Below, piece after piece: positions 48,996-62,883 of a stretch of DNA of 64,000 nucleotides. The first letter of the stretch is position 1. Every line of letters begins with the position of its first letter. A model generated the notes under the pieces. It saw only the letters and a program-made list of their open reading frames with translations. It made no database searches and was not told the origin of the DNA. The translations under genes were made by a program, and so were the position numbers. Origin of the DNA: Inia geoffrensis (Eukaryota; Chordata; Mammalia; Artiodactyla; Iniidae); NCBI GenBank assembly GCA_036417435.1, contig JAZAQT010000027.1, forward strand, positions 1-64,000. The letters are read 5' to 3'.

Positions 48996-50731
48996 TTGGC
49001 CAAAAAGGGCGTATGCGTTTTTTCCTGAATATATTCAGGAAAAAACGCATACGCCCTTTTTGGCCAAGTGCATCACTGTCGAACTGCTGCCTCTTTTCCT
49101 ACGCTTTCAGAGCAATTCTTATCTACCCCCTGATATCTGTTTTCTGCAATTCTGCGTCGCGTTCAAATCCTCTTCACAGCCTTCCTTCAATAAATTTTTG
49201 GATGATAGGGGTCATTTGGAACTCTGCAGGATTTTGAGTTACAGTGCCACAAATCTCCTTTTCTCAACTCGCTTTCTTGTGAGCGGACCGCAAACCCGAA
49301 GAATTGCTTCAGGCCCTAATCTCGTTCCGGCATGGCACGCTGAGCCTTTGATGAATTCTTCTTCCTGTAGGGAAATCAGTGCTCAATGTGCCCATCGAAA
49401 CACATCAAGTTAGCTGCTCATTCGTTCTCCTTATTCCTGTTCATCTTCCACAGAAATTGCAAACTGTGCCAAACAAGAGGTCAAAGGCACTGACTCTCCA
49501 AGTGGGGAGAATATTAATATTGCATCTGGAACGGCGAACTCGAGTACCAGAGGGCGAAAATGGCGATGAGTTTTAGAAATTTTGCCTGATCACTTCGTGG
49601 ACCATATTCTGGGATTTCCATGCATATTTTAGCTGAAGGATAAATCCCTTACACGTGGAGATTTGGGACCCGTGGAATGGGAACCATGCACCATTACCTC
49701 AAAGGGTCTGCATTCCCTCACCAATAGTATCAGCCCCAAGTGTCCAGCTTTATCTCTCCCACAGCTGGGGATGTAGAGGTGGTAAATCCAAGATTCCTCA
49801 CAAGCCCTGAAGGACTTATTTAAGAATTTCTCTCTATTTGACAGTCCTTGTGTTTTCTTTTTCAAATTTATTTTTATAAGGGGATTTAGCTTATTGACAC
49901 TGCTGTGTGTATGCTGCTGTACACAAATGATTTTCTTATGGAGACCTATAAATGTATGGGTTTTAATTTTCTTCATAGTCAGGTATATTCCTAGGTTTTG
50001 AATACGGGGTGTTGAGTCCATTTGGTTGAGCAAGGAGTAGCTCTTGTCTAATATATATTTGGCTTATGGAATGGTATCTGTCCTAATGTCAACCTCTGGT
50101 TTTATGCAGCCTCCCCACTCTCCTTTCCCCTTAAGCAAGCATAAGTTTCTTTTGTAAATGTGAGACTCTCTTGTGTTTTGTAATGCAGTTCACACGTAGC
50201 CGTGTTTACATTCCTGGTATTAGTGATATCTTATGATGTTTCTTTTTCTGTGTGACTTATTTCACTTAGAATCATCGTAACTAAATCCACTCATTATGCT
50301 GCTACTGGTCTGTTGCCATTGATTTCATTGTTGAGTGATATTCCATTGTAGGGATGTACCACAACTTCTATATCCATTTTTCTCTTTCTGGGCTATTAAA
50401 GTTGTACCATAGTCAAGGCTCCCGTACACAGAGCAGCCCCAAACTTTGGTGTGGCTGTGTCTTTTTCATTTAAATTTTCCGAATCTATAGCACCATAAGT
50501 GGAAGTGCCCTAGGCTCTCTAGCTTGTTTTTTTCTTTGTTCCAGGAAACACCATCCACTTCTCCAGAGTGGCTGTTGGCAATTTACATCCCGCCCATCAG
50601 CATAACAAGGCTGCCAGTTCTCCATGGCCTGTCCTGCCTCTCTGGATTTTACACATTTTTCGGACGGCCCTTTGGATCGGTGGGAAGTGAGACTGCCTTG
50701 TAGTGCGAATTTCCATTGCAGGCTTGCTTGG
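48996..50731 (+). repeat. Satellite monomer M21, type B, first of a trimer HOR
   Basis: Period 1736 bp, perfect palindrome. The marker atcagtgctcaatg recurs in M24 and M27 at exactly 5208 bp. Confidence 0.9.
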
Positions 50732-52467
50732 TTGGCCAAAAAGGGCGTATGCGTTTTTTCCTGAATATATTCAGGAAAAAACGCATACGCCCTTTTTGGC
50801 CAAGTGCATCACTGTCGAACTGCTGCCTCTTTTCCTACGCTTTCAGAGCAATTCTTATCTACCCCCTGATATCTGTTTTCTGCAATTCCGCATCGCGTTC
50901 AAGTCCTCTTCACAGCCTTCCTTCAATAAATTTTTGGATGATAGGGGTCATTAGGAACTCTGCAGGATTGTGAGTTACAGTGCCACAAATCTCCTTTTCT
51001 CAACTCGCTTTGTTGTGAGCTGACCGCAAATCCGAAGAATTGCTTCAGGCCCTAATCTCGTTCCGGCATGGCACGCTGAGCCTTTGATGAATTCTTCTTC
51101 CTGTAGGGAAATCAGTGTTCAATGTGCCCGCCCAAACACATCAAGTTAGCTGCTCATTCGTTCTCCTTATTCCTGTTCATCTTCCACAGAAATTGCAAAC
51201 TGTGCCAAACAAGAGGTCAAAGGCACTGACTCTCCAAGTGGGGAGAATGTTAATATTGCATCTGGAACGGCGAACTCGAGTACTAGGGGGCTAAAATGGC
51301 GATGAGTTTTAGAAATTGTGCCTGATCACTTCGTGGACCATATTCTGGGTTTTCCATGCATATTTTAGCTGAAGGATAAATCCCTTTCACGTGGAGATTT
51401 GGGACCCGTGGAATGGGAACCATGCACCATTACCTCAAAGGGTCTGCATTCCCTCACCAATAGTATCAGCCCCAAGTGTCCAGCCTTATCTCTCCCACAG
51501 CTGTGGATGTAGAGGTGGTAAATCCAAGATTCCTCACAAGCCCTGAAGGACTTATTTAAGAATTTCTCTCTATTTGACAGTCCTTGTGTTTTCTTTTTCA
51601 AATTTATTTTTATAAGGGGATTTAGCTTATTGACACTGCTGTGTGTATGCTGCTGTACACAAATGATTTTCTTATGGAGACCTATAAATGTATGGGTTTT
51701 AATTTTCTTCATAGTCAGGTATATTCCTAGGTTTTGAATACGGGGTGTTGAGTCCATTTGGTTGAGCAAGGAGTAGCTCTTGTCTAATATATATTTGGCT
51801 TATGGAATGGTATCTGTCCTAATGTCAACCTCTGGTTTTATGCAGCCTCCCCACTCTCCTTTCCCCTTAAGCAAGCATAAGTTTGTTTTGTAAATGTGAG
51901 ACTCTCTTGTGTTTTGTAATGCAGTTCACACGTAGCCGTGTTTACATTCCCGGTATTAGTGATATCTTATGATGTTTCTTTTTCTGTGTGACTTATTTCA
52001 CTTAGAATCATCGTAACTAAATTCACTCATTATGCTGCTACTGGTCTGTTGCCATTGATTTCATTGTTGAGTGATATTCCATTGTAGGGATGTACCACAA
52101 CTTCTATATCCATTTTTCTCTTTCTGGGCTATTAAAGTTGTACCATAGTCAAGGCTCCCGTACACAGAGCAGCCCCAAACTTTGGTGTGGCTGTGTCTTT
52201 TTCATTTAAATTTTCCGAATCTATAGCACCATAAGTGGAAGTGCCCTAGGCTCTCTAGCTTGTTTTTTTCTTTGTTCCAGGAAACACCATCCACTTCTCC
52301 AGAGTGGCTGTTGGCAATTTACATCCCGCCCATCAGCATAACAAGGCTGCCGGTTCTCCATGGCCTGTCCTGCCTCTCTGGATTTTACACTTTTTTCGGA
52401 CGGCCCTTTGGATCGGTGGGAAGTGAGACTGCCTTGTAGTGCGGATTTCCACTGCAGGCTTGCTTGG
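50732..52467 (+). repeat. Satellite monomer M22, type A
   Basis: Period 1736 bp, perfect palindrome. Private changes are gcaattccgcatcgc, gcccgcccaaac and gagtactagggggc. It is the middle member of the first trimer. Confidence 0.9.
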
Positions 52468-54203
52468 TTGGCCAAAAAGGGCGTATGCGTTTTTTCCTGA
52501 ATATATTCAGGAAAAAACGCATACGCCCTTTTTGGCCAAGTGCATCACTGTCGAACTGCTGCCTCTTTTCCTACGCTTTCAGAGCAATTCTTATCTACCC
52601 CCTGATATCTGTTTTCTGCAATTCTGCATCGCGTTCAAGTCCTCTTCACAGCCTTCCTTCAATAAATTTTTGGATGATAGGGGTCATTAGGAACTCTGCA
52701 GGATTGTGAGTTACAGTGCCACAAATCTCCTTTTCTCAACTCGCTTTGTTGTGAGCTGACCGCAAACCCGAAGAATTGCTTCAGGCCCTAATCTCGTTCC
52801 GGCATGGCACGCTGAGCCTTTGATGAATTCTTCTTCCTGTAGGGAAATCAGTGTTCAATGTGCCCGTCCAAACACATCAAGTTAGCTGCTCATTCGTTCT
52901 CCTTATTCCTGTTCATCTTCCACAGAAATTGCAAACTGTGCCAAACAAGAGGTCAAAGGCACTGACTCTCCAAGTGGGGAGAATGTTAATATTGCATCTG
53001 GAACGGCGAACTCGAGTACCAGGGGGCTAAAATGGCGATGAGTTTTAGAAATTGTGCCTGATCACTTCGTGGACCATATTCTGGGTTTTCCATGCATATT
53101 TTAGCTGAAGGATAAATCCCTTTCACGTGGAGATTTGGGACCCGTGGAATGGGAACCATGCACCATTACCTCAAAGGGTCTGCATTCCCTCACCAATAGT
53201 ATCAGCCCCAAGTGTCCAGCCTTATCTCTCCCACAGCTGTGGATGTAGAGGTGGTAAATCCAAGATTCCTCACAAGCCCTGAAGGACTTATTTAAGAATT
53301 TCTCTCTATTTGACAGTCCTTGTGTTTTCTTTTTCAAGTTTATTTTTATAAGGGGATTTAGCTTATTGACACTGCTGTGTGTATGCTGCTGTACACAAAT
53401 GATTTTCTTATGGAGACCTATAAATGTATGGGTTTTAATTTTCTTCATAGTCAGGTATATTCCTAGGTTTTGAATACGGGGTGTTGAGTCCATTTGGTTG
53501 AGCAAGGAGTAGCTCTTGTCTAATATATATTTGGCTTATGGAATGGTATCTGTCCTAATGTCAACCTCTGGTTTTATGCAGCCTCCCCACTCTCCTTTCC
53601 CCTTAAGCAAGCATAAGTTTCTTTTGTAAATGTGAGACTCTCTTGTGTTTTGTAATGCAGTTCACACGTAGCCGTGTTTACATTCCCGGTATTAGTGATA
53701 TCTTATGATGTTTCTTTTTCTGTGTGACTTATTTCACTTAGAATCATCGTAACTAAATCCACTCATTATGCTGCTACTGGTCTGTTGCCATTGATTTCAT
53801 TGTTGAGTGATATTCCATTGTAGGGATGTACCACAACTTCTATATCCATTTTTCTCTTTCTGGGCTATTAAAGTTGTACCATAGTCAAGGCTCCCGTACA
53901 CAGAGCAGCCCCAAACTTTGGTGTGGCTGTGTCTTTTTCATTTAAATTTTCCGAATCTATAGCACCATAAGTGGAAGTGCCCTAGGCTCTCTAGCTTGTT
54001 TTTTTCTTTGTTGCAGGAAACACCATCCACTTCTCCAGAGTGGCTGTTGGCAATTTACATCCCGCCCATCAGCATAACAAGGCTGCCGGTTCTCCATGGC
54101 CTGTCCTGCCTCTCTGGATTTTACACTTTTTTCGGACGGCCCTTTGGATCGGTGGGAAGTGAGACTGCCTTGTAGTGCGGATTTCCACTGCAGGCTTGCT
54201 TGG
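52468..54203 (+). repeat. Satellite monomer M23, type A
   Basis: Period 1736 bp, perfect palindrome, almost consensus type A. It has a single private change tttcaagtttattt near 53333. Confidence 0.9.
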
Positions 54204-55939
54204 TTGGCCAAAAAGGGCGTATGCGTTTTTTCCTGAATATATTCAGGAAAAAACGCATACGCCCTTTTTGGCCAAGTGCATCACTGTCGAACTGCTGCCT
54301 CTTTTCCTACGCTTTCAGAGCAATTCTTATCTACCCCCTGATATCTGTTTTCTGCAATTCTGCGTCGCGTTCAAATCCTCTTCACAGCCTTCCTTCAATA
54401 AATTTTTGGATGATAGGGGTCATTTGGAACTCTGCAGGATTTTGAGTTACAGTGCCACAAATCTCCTTTTCTCAACTCGCTTTCTTGTGAGCGGACCGCA
54501 AACCCGAAGAATTGCTTCAGGCCCTAATCTCGTTCCGGCATGGCACGCTGATCCTTTGATGAATTCTTCTTCCTGTAGGGAAATCAGTGCTCAATGTGCC
54601 CATCGAAACACATCAAGTTAGCTGCTCATTCGTTCTCCTTATTCCTGTTCATCTTCCACAGAAATTGCAAACTGTGCCAAACAAGAGGTCAAAGGCACTG
54701 ACTCTCCAAGTGGGGAGAATATTAATATTGCATCTGGAACGGCGAACTCGAGTACCAGAGGGCGAAAATGGCGATGAGTTTTAGAAATTTTGCCTGATCA
54801 CTTCGTGGACCATATTCTGGGATTTCCATGCATATTTTAGCTGAAGGATAAATCCCTTACACGTGGAGATTTGGGACCCGTGGAATGGGAACCATGCACC
54901 ATTACCTCAAAGGGTCTGCATTCCCTCACCAATAGTATCAGCCCCAAGTGTCCAGCTTTATCTCTCCCACAGCTGGGGATGTAGAGGTGGTAAATCCAAG
55001 ATTCCTCACAAGCCCTGAAGGACTTATTTAAGAATTTCTCTCTATTTGACAGTCCTTGTGTTTTCTTTTTCAAATTTATTTTTATAAGGGGATTTAGCTT
55101 ATTGACACTGCTGTGTGTATGCTGCTGTACACAAATGATTTTCTTATGGAGACCTATAAATGTATGGGTTTTAATTTTCTTCATAGTCAGGTATATTCCT
55201 AGGTTTTGAATACGGGGTGTTGAGTCCATTTGGTTGAGCAAGGAGTAGCTCTTGTCTAATATATATTTGGCTTATGGAATGGTATCTGTCCTAATGTCAA
55301 CCTCTGGTTTTATGCAGCCTCCCCACTCTCCTTTCCCCTTAAGCAAGCATAAGTTTCTTTTGTAAATGTGAGACTCTCTTGTGTTTTGTAATGCAGTTCA
55401 CACGTAGCCGTGTTTACATTCCTGGTATTAGTGATATCTTATGATGTTTCTTTTTCTGTGTGACTTATTTCACTTAGAATCATCGTAACTAAATCCACTC
55501 ATTATGCTGCTACTGGTCTGTTGCCATTGATTTCATTGTTGAGTGATATTCCATTGTAGGGATGTACCACAACTTCTATATCCATTTTTCTCTTTCTGGG
55601 CTATTAAAGTTGTACCATAGTCAAGGCTCCCGTACACAGAGCAGCCCCAAACTTTGGTGTGGCTGTGTCTTTTTCATTTAAATTTTCCGAATCTATAGCA
55701 CCATAAGTGGAAGTGCCCTAGGGTCTCTAGCTTGGTTTTTTCTTTGTTCCAGGAAACACCATCCACTTCTCCAGAGTGGCTGTTGGCAATTTACATCCCG
55801 CCCATCAGCATAACAAGGCTGCCGGTTCTCCATGGCCTGTCCTGCCTCTCTGGATTTTACACTTTTTTCGGACGGCCCTTTGGATCGGTGGGAAGTGAGA
55901 CTGCCTTGTAGTGCGGATTTCCACTGCAGGCTTGCTTGG
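54204..55939 (+). repeat. Satellite monomer M24, type B, second trimer
   Basis: Period 1736 bp, perfect palindrome, with atcagtgctcaatg. The tail has ccctagggtctctag, shared by M25, M27 and M28. Confidence 0.9.
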
Positions 55940-57675
55940 TTGGCCAAAAAGGGCGTATGCGTTTTTTCCTGAATATATTCAGGAAAAAACGCATACGCCC
56001 TTTTTGGCCAAGTGCATCACTGTCGAACTGCTGCCTCTTTTCCTACGCTTTCAGAGCAATTCTTATCTACCCCCTGATATCTGTTTTCTGCAATTCTGCG
56101 TCGCGTTCAAATCCTCTTCACAGCCTTCCTTCAATAAATTTTTGGATGATAGGGGTCATTTGGAACTCTGCAGGATTTTGAGTTACAGTGCCACAAATCT
56201 CCTTTTCTCAACTCGCTTTCTTGTGAGCTGACCGCAAACCCGAAGAATTGCTTCAGGCCCTAATCTCGTTCCGGCATGGCACGCTGAGCCTTTGATGAAT
56301 TCTTCTTCCTGTAGGGAAATCAGTGTTCAATGTGCCCGTCCAAACACATCAAGTTAGCTGCTCATTCGTTCTCCTTATTCCTGTTCATCTTCCACAGAAA
56401 TTGCAAACTGTGCCAAACTAGAGGTCAAAGGCACTGACTCTCCAAGTGGGGAGAATGTTAATATTGCATCTGGAACGGCGAACTCGAGTACCAGGGGGCT
56501 AAAATGGCGATGAGTTTTAGAAATTGTGCCTGATCACTTCGTGGACCATATTCTGGGTTTTCCATGCATATTTTAGCTGAAGGATAAATCCCTTACACGT
56601 GGAGATTTGGGACCCGTGGAATGGGAACCATGCACCATTACCTCAAAGGGTCTGCATTCCCTCACCAATAGTATCAGCCCCAAGAGTCCAGCCTTATCTC
56701 TCCCCCAGCTGTGGATGTAGAGGTGGTAAATCCAAGATTTCTCACAAGCCCTCAAGGGCTTATTTAAGAATTTCTCTCTATTTGACAGTCCTTGTGTTTT
56801 CTTTTTCAAATTTATTTTTATAAGGGGATTTAGCTTATTTACACTGCTGTGTGTATGCTGCTGTACACAAATGATTTTCTTATGGAGACCTATAAATGTA
56901 TGGGTTTTAATTTTCTTCATAGTCAGGTATATTCCTAGGTTTTGAATATGGGGTGTTGAGTCCATTTGGTTGAGCAAGGAGTAGGTCTTGTCTAATATAT
57001 ATTTGGCTTATGGAATGGTATCTGTCCTAATGTCAACCTCTGGTTTTATGCAGCCTCCCCACTCTCCTTTCCCCTTAAGCAAGCATAAGTTTCTTTTGTA
57101 AATGTGAGACTCTCTTGTGTTTTGTAATGCAGTTCACACGTAGCCGTGTTTACATTCCCGGTATTAGTGATATCTTATGATGTTTCTTTTTCTGTGTGAC
57201 TTATTTCACTTAGAATCATCGTAACTAAATCCACTCATTATGCTGCTACTGGTCTGTTGCCATTGATTTCATTGTTGAGTGATATTCCATTGTAGGGATG
57301 TACCACAACTTCTATATCCATTTTTCTCTTTCTGGGCTATTAAAGTTGTACCATAGTCAAGGCTCCCGTACACAGAGCAGCCCCAAACTTTGGTGTGGCT
57401 GTGTCTTTTTCATTTAAATTTTCCGAATCTATAGCACCATAAGTGGAAGTGCCCTAGGGTCTCTAGCTTGGTTTTTTCTTTGTTCCAGGAAACACCATCC
57501 ACTTCTCCAGAGTGGCTGTTGGCAATTTACATCCCGCCCATCAGCATAACAAGGCTGCCAGTTCTCCATGGCCTGTCCTGCCTCTCTGGATTTTACACTT
57601 TTTTCGGACGGCACTTTGGATCGGTGGGAAGTGAGACTGCCTTGTAGTGCGGATTTCCATTGCAGGCTTGCTTGG
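55940..57675 (+). repeat. Satellite monomer M25, type C'
   Basis: Period 1736 bp, perfect palindrome. It is a three-way mosaic: type B near the start (attttgag), type A in the middle (cccgtccaaac, gaatgttaat) and type C at the end (ctcccccagctgtgg, ccctcaagggc). The private marker ccaaactagagg near 56414 recurs in M28 at 5208 bp. Confidence 0.9.
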
Positions 57676-59411
57676 TTGGCCAAAAAGGGCGTATGCGTTT
57701 TTTCCTGAATATATTCAGGAAAAAACGCATACGCCCTTTTTGGCCAAGTGCATCACTGTCGAACTGCTGCCTCTTTTCCTACGCTTTCAGAGCAATTCTT
57801 ATCTACCCCCTGATATCTGTTTTCTGCAATTCTGAATCGCGTTCAAGTCCTCTTCTCAGCCTTCCTTCAATAAATTTTTGGATGATAGGGGTCATTTGGA
57901 ACTCTGCAGGATTGTGAGTTACAGTGCCCAAAATCTCCTTTTCTCAACTCGCTTTATTGTGAGCTGACCGCAAAACCGAAAAATTGCTTCAGGCCTTAAT
58001 CTCGTTCAGGCATGGCACGCTGAGCCTTTGATGAATTCTTCTTCCTGTAGGGAAATCAGTGTTCAATGTGCCCGTCCAAACACATCAAGTTAGCTGCTCA
58101 TTCGTTCTCCTTATTCCTGTTCATCTTCCACAGAAATTGCAAACTGTGCCAAACAAGAGGTCAAAGGCACTGACTCTCCAAGTGGGGAGAATGTTAATAT
58201 TGCATCTGGAACGGCGAACTCGAGTACCAGGGGGCTAAAATGGCGATGAGTTTTAGAAATTGTGCCTGATCACTTCGTGGACCATATTCTGGGTTTTCCA
58301 TGCATATTTTAGCTGAAGGATAAATCCCTTTCACGTGGAGATTTGGGACCCGTGGAATGGGAACCATGCACCATTACCTCAAAGGGTCTGCATTCCCTCA
58401 CCAATAGTATCAGCCCCAAGTGTCCAGCCTTATCTCTCCCACAGCTGTGGATGTAGAGGTGGTAAATCCAAGATTCCTCACAAGCCCTGAAGGACTTATT
58501 TAAGAATTTCTCTCTATTTGACAGTCCTTGTGTTTTCTTTTTCAAATTTATTTTTATAAGGGGATTTAGCTTATTGACACTGCTGTGTGTATGCTGCTGT
58601 ACACAAATGATTTTCTTATGGAGACCTATAAATGTATGGGTTTTAATTTTCTTCATAGTCAGGTATATTCCTAGGTTTTGAATACGGGGTGTTGAGTCCA
58701 TTTGGTTGAGCAAGGAGTAGCTCTTGTCTAATATATATTTGGCTTATGGAATGGTATCTGTCCTAATGTCAACCTCTGGTTTTATGCAGCCTCCCCACTC
58801 TCCTTTCCCCTTAAGCAAGCAAAAGTTTGTTTTGTAAATGTGAGACTCTCTTGTGTTTTGTAATGCAGTTCACACGTAGCCGTGTTTACATTCCCGGTAT
58901 TAGTGATATCTTATGATGTTTCTTTTTCTGTGTGACTTATTTCACTTAGAATCATCGTAACTAAATCCACTCATTATGCTGCTACTGGTCTGTTGCCATT
59001 GATTTCATTGTTGAGTGATATTCCATTGTAGGGATGTACCACAACTTCTATTTCCATTTTTCTCTTTCTGGGCTATTAAAGTTGTACCATAGTCAAGGCT
59101 CCCGTACACAGAGCAGCCCCAAACTTTGGTGTGGCTGTGTCTTTTTCATTTAAATTTTCCGAATCTATAGCACCATAAGTGGAAGTGCCCTAGGCTCTCT
59201 AGCTTGTTTTTTTCTTTGTTCCAGGAAACACCATCCACTTCTCCAGAGTGGCTGTTGGCAATTTACATCCCGCCCATCAGCATAACAAGGCTGCCGGTTC
59301 TCCATGGCCTGTCCTGCCTCTCTGGATTTTACACTTTTTTCGGACGGCCCTTTGGATCGGTGGGAAGTGAGACTGCCTTGTAGTGCGGATTTCCACTGCA
59401 GGCTTGCTTGG
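57676..59411 (+). repeat. Satellite monomer M26, type A'
   Basis: Period 1736 bp, perfect palindrome, A' markers as in M10 and M14 plus the private ttctgaatcgcg, which recurs exactly 5208 bp later in M29. Confidence 0.9.
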
Positions 59412-61147
59412 TTGGCCAAAAAGGGCGTATGCGTTTTTTCCTGAATATATTCAGGAAAAAACGCATACGCCCTTTTTGGCCAAGTGCATCACTGTCGAAC
59501 TGCTGCCTCTTTTCCTACGCTTTCAGAGCAATTCTTATCTACCCCCTGATATCTGTTTTCTGCAATTCTGCGTCGCGTTCAAATCCTCTTCACAGCCTTC
59601 CTTCAATAAATTTTTGGATGATAGGGGTCATTTGGAACTCTGCAGGATTTTGAGTTACAGTGCCACAAATCTCCTTTTCTCAACTCGCTTTCTTGTGAGC
59701 GGACCGCAAACCCGAAGAATTGCTTCAGGCCCTAATCTCGTTCCGGCATGGCACGCTGAGCCTTTGATGAATTCTTCTTCCTGTAGGGAAATCAGTGCTC
59801 AATGTGCCCATCGAAACACATCAAGTTAGCTGCTCATTCGTTCTCCTTATTCCTGTTCATCTTCCACAGAAATTGCAAACTGTGCCAAACAAGAGGTCAA
59901 AGGCACTGACTCTCCAAGTGGGGAGAATATTAATATTGCATCTGGAACGGCGAACTCGAGTACCAGAGGGCGAAAATGGCGATGAGTTTTAGAAATTTTG
60001 CCTGATCACTTCGTGGACCATATTCTGGGATTTCCATGCATATTTTAGCTGAAGGATAAATCCCTTACACGTGGAGATTTGGGACCCGTGGAATGGGAAC
60101 CATGCACCATTACCTCAAAGGGTCTGCATTCCCTCACCAATAGTATCAGCCCCAAGTGTCCAGCTTTATCTCTCCCACAGCTGGGGATGTAGAGGTGGTA
60201 AATCCAAGATTCCTCACAAGCCCTGAAGGACTTATTTAAGAATTTCTCTCTATTTGACAGTCCTTGTGTTTTCTTTTTCAAATTTATTTTTATAAGGGGA
60301 TTTAGCTTATTGACACTGCTGTGTGTATGCTGCTGTACACAAATGATTTTCTTATGGAGACCTATAAATGTATGGGTTTTAATTTTCTTCATAGTCAGGT
60401 ATATTCCTAGGTTTTGAATACGGGGTGTTGAGTCCATTTGGTTGAGCAAGGAGTAGCTCTTGTCTAATATATATTTGGCTTATGGAATGGTATCTGTCCT
60501 AATGTCAACCTCTGGTTTTATGCAGCCTCCCCACTCTCCTTTCCCCTTAAGCAAGCATAAGTTTCTTTTGTAAATGTGAGACTCTCTTGTGTTTTGTAAT
60601 GCAGTTCACACGTAGCTGTGTTTACATTCCTGGTATTAGTGATATCTTATGATGTTTCTTTTTCTGTGTGACTTATTTCACTTAGAATCATCGTAACTAA
60701 ATCCACTCATTATGCTGCTACTGGTCTGTTGCCATTGATTTCATTGTTGAGTGATATTCCATTGTAGGGATGTACCACAACTTCTATATCCATTTTTCTC
60801 TTTCTGGGCTATTAAAGTTGTACCATAGTCAAGGCTCCCGTACACAGAGCAGCCCCAAACTTTGGTGTGGCTGTGTCTTTTTCATTTAAATTTTCCGAAT
60901 CTATAGCACCATAAGTGGAAGTGCCCTAGGGTCTCTAGCTTGGTTTTTTCTTTGTTCCAGGAAACACCATCCACTTCTCCAGAGTGGCTGTTGGCAATTT
61001 ACATCCCGCCCATCAGCATAACAAGGCTGCCGGTTCTCCATGGCCTGTCCTGCCTCTCTGGATTTTACACTTTTTTCGGACGGCCCTTTGGATCGGTGGG
61101 AAGTGAGACTGCCTTGTAGTGCGGATTTCCACTGCAGGCTTGCTTGG
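59412..61147 (+). repeat. Satellite monomer M27, type B, third trimer
   Basis: Period 1736 bp, perfect palindrome. It is almost identical to M24; one visible difference is cacgtagctgtg near 60609. Confidence 0.9.
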
Positions 61148-62883
61148 TTGGCCAAAAAGGGCGTATGCGTTTTTTCCTGAATATATTCAGGAAAAAACGC
61201 ATACGCCCTTTTTGGCCAAGTGCATCACTGTCGAACTGCTGCCTCTTTTCCTACGCTTTCAGAGCAATTCTTATCTACCCCCTGATATCTGTTTTCTGCA
61301 ATTCTGCGTCGCGTTCAAATCCTCTTCACAGCCTTCCTTCAATAAATTTTTGGATGATAGGGGTCATTTGGAACTCTGCAGGATTTTGAGTTACAGTGCC
61401 ACAAATCTCCTTTTCTCAACTCGCTTTCTTGTGAGCTGACCGCAAACCCGAAGAATTGCTTCAGGCCCTAATCTCGTTCCGGCATGGCACGCTGAGCCTT
61501 TGATGAATTCTTCTTCCTGTAGGGAAATCAGTGTTCAATGTGCCCGTCCAAACACATCAAGTTAGCTGCTCATTCGTTCTCCTTATTCCTGTTCATCTTC
61601 CACAGAAATTGCAAACTGTGCCAAACTAGAGGTCAAAGGCACTGACTCTCCAAGTGGGGAGAATGTTAATATTGCATCTGGAACGGCGAACTCGAGTACC
61701 AGGGGGCTAAAATGGCGATGAGTTTTAGAAATTGTGCCTGATCACTTCGTGGACCATATTCTGGGTTTTCCATGCATATTTTAGCTGAAGGATAAATCCC
61801 TTACACGTGGAGATTTGGGACCCGTGGAATGGGAACCATGCACCATTACCTCAAAGGGTCTGCATTCCCTCACCAATAGTATCAGCCCCAAGAGTCCAGC
61901 CTTATCTCTCCCCCAGCTGTGGATGTAGAGGTGGTAAATCCAAGATTTCTCACAAGCCCTCAAGGGCTTATTTAAGAATTTCTCTCTATTTGACAGTCCT
62001 TGTGTTTTCTTTTTCAAATTTATTTTTATAAGGGGATTTAGCTTATTTACACTGCTGTGTGTATGCTGCTGTACACAAATGATTTTCTTATGGAGACCTA
62101 TAAATGTATGGGTTTTAATTTTCTTCATAGTCAGGTATATTCCTAGGTTTTGAATATGGGGTGTTGAGTCCATTTGGTTGAGCAAGGAGTAGGTCTTGTC
62201 TAATATATATTTGGCTTATGGAATGGTATCTGTCCTAATGTCAACCTCTGGTTTTATGCAGCCTCCCCACTCTCCTTTCCCCTTAAGCAAGCATAAGTTT
62301 CTTTTGTAAATGTGAGACTCTCTTGTGTTTTGTAATGCAGTTCACACGTAGCCGTGTTTACATTCCCGGTATTAGTGATATCTTATGATGTTTCTTTTTC
62401 TGTGTGACTTATTTCACTTAGAATCATCGTAACTAAATCCACTCATTATGCTGCTACTGGTCTGTTGCCATTGATTTCATTGTTGAGTGATATTCCATTG
62501 TAGGGATGTACCACAACTTCTATATCCATTTTTCTCTTTCTGGGCTATTAAAGTTGTACCATAGTCAAGGCTCCCGTACACAGAGCAGCCCCAAACTTTG
62601 GTGTGGCTGTGTCTTTTTCATTTAAATTTTCCGAATCTATAGCACCATAAGTGGAAGTGCCCTAGGGTCTCTAGCTTGGTTTTTTCTTTGTTCCAGGAAA
62701 CACCATCCACTTCTCCAGAGTGGCTGTTGGCAATTTACATCCCGCCCATCAGCATAACAAGGCTGCCAGTTCTCCATGGCCTGTCCTGCCTCTCTGGATT
62801 TTACACTTTTTTCGGACGGCACTTTGGATCGGTGGGAAGTGAGACTGCCTTGTAGTGCGGATTTCCATTGCAGGCTTGCTTGG
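61148..62883 (+). repeat. Satellite monomer M28, type C'
   Basis: Period 1736 bp, perfect palindrome. It shares the mosaic breakpoints and private markers of M25. Confidence 0.9.
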
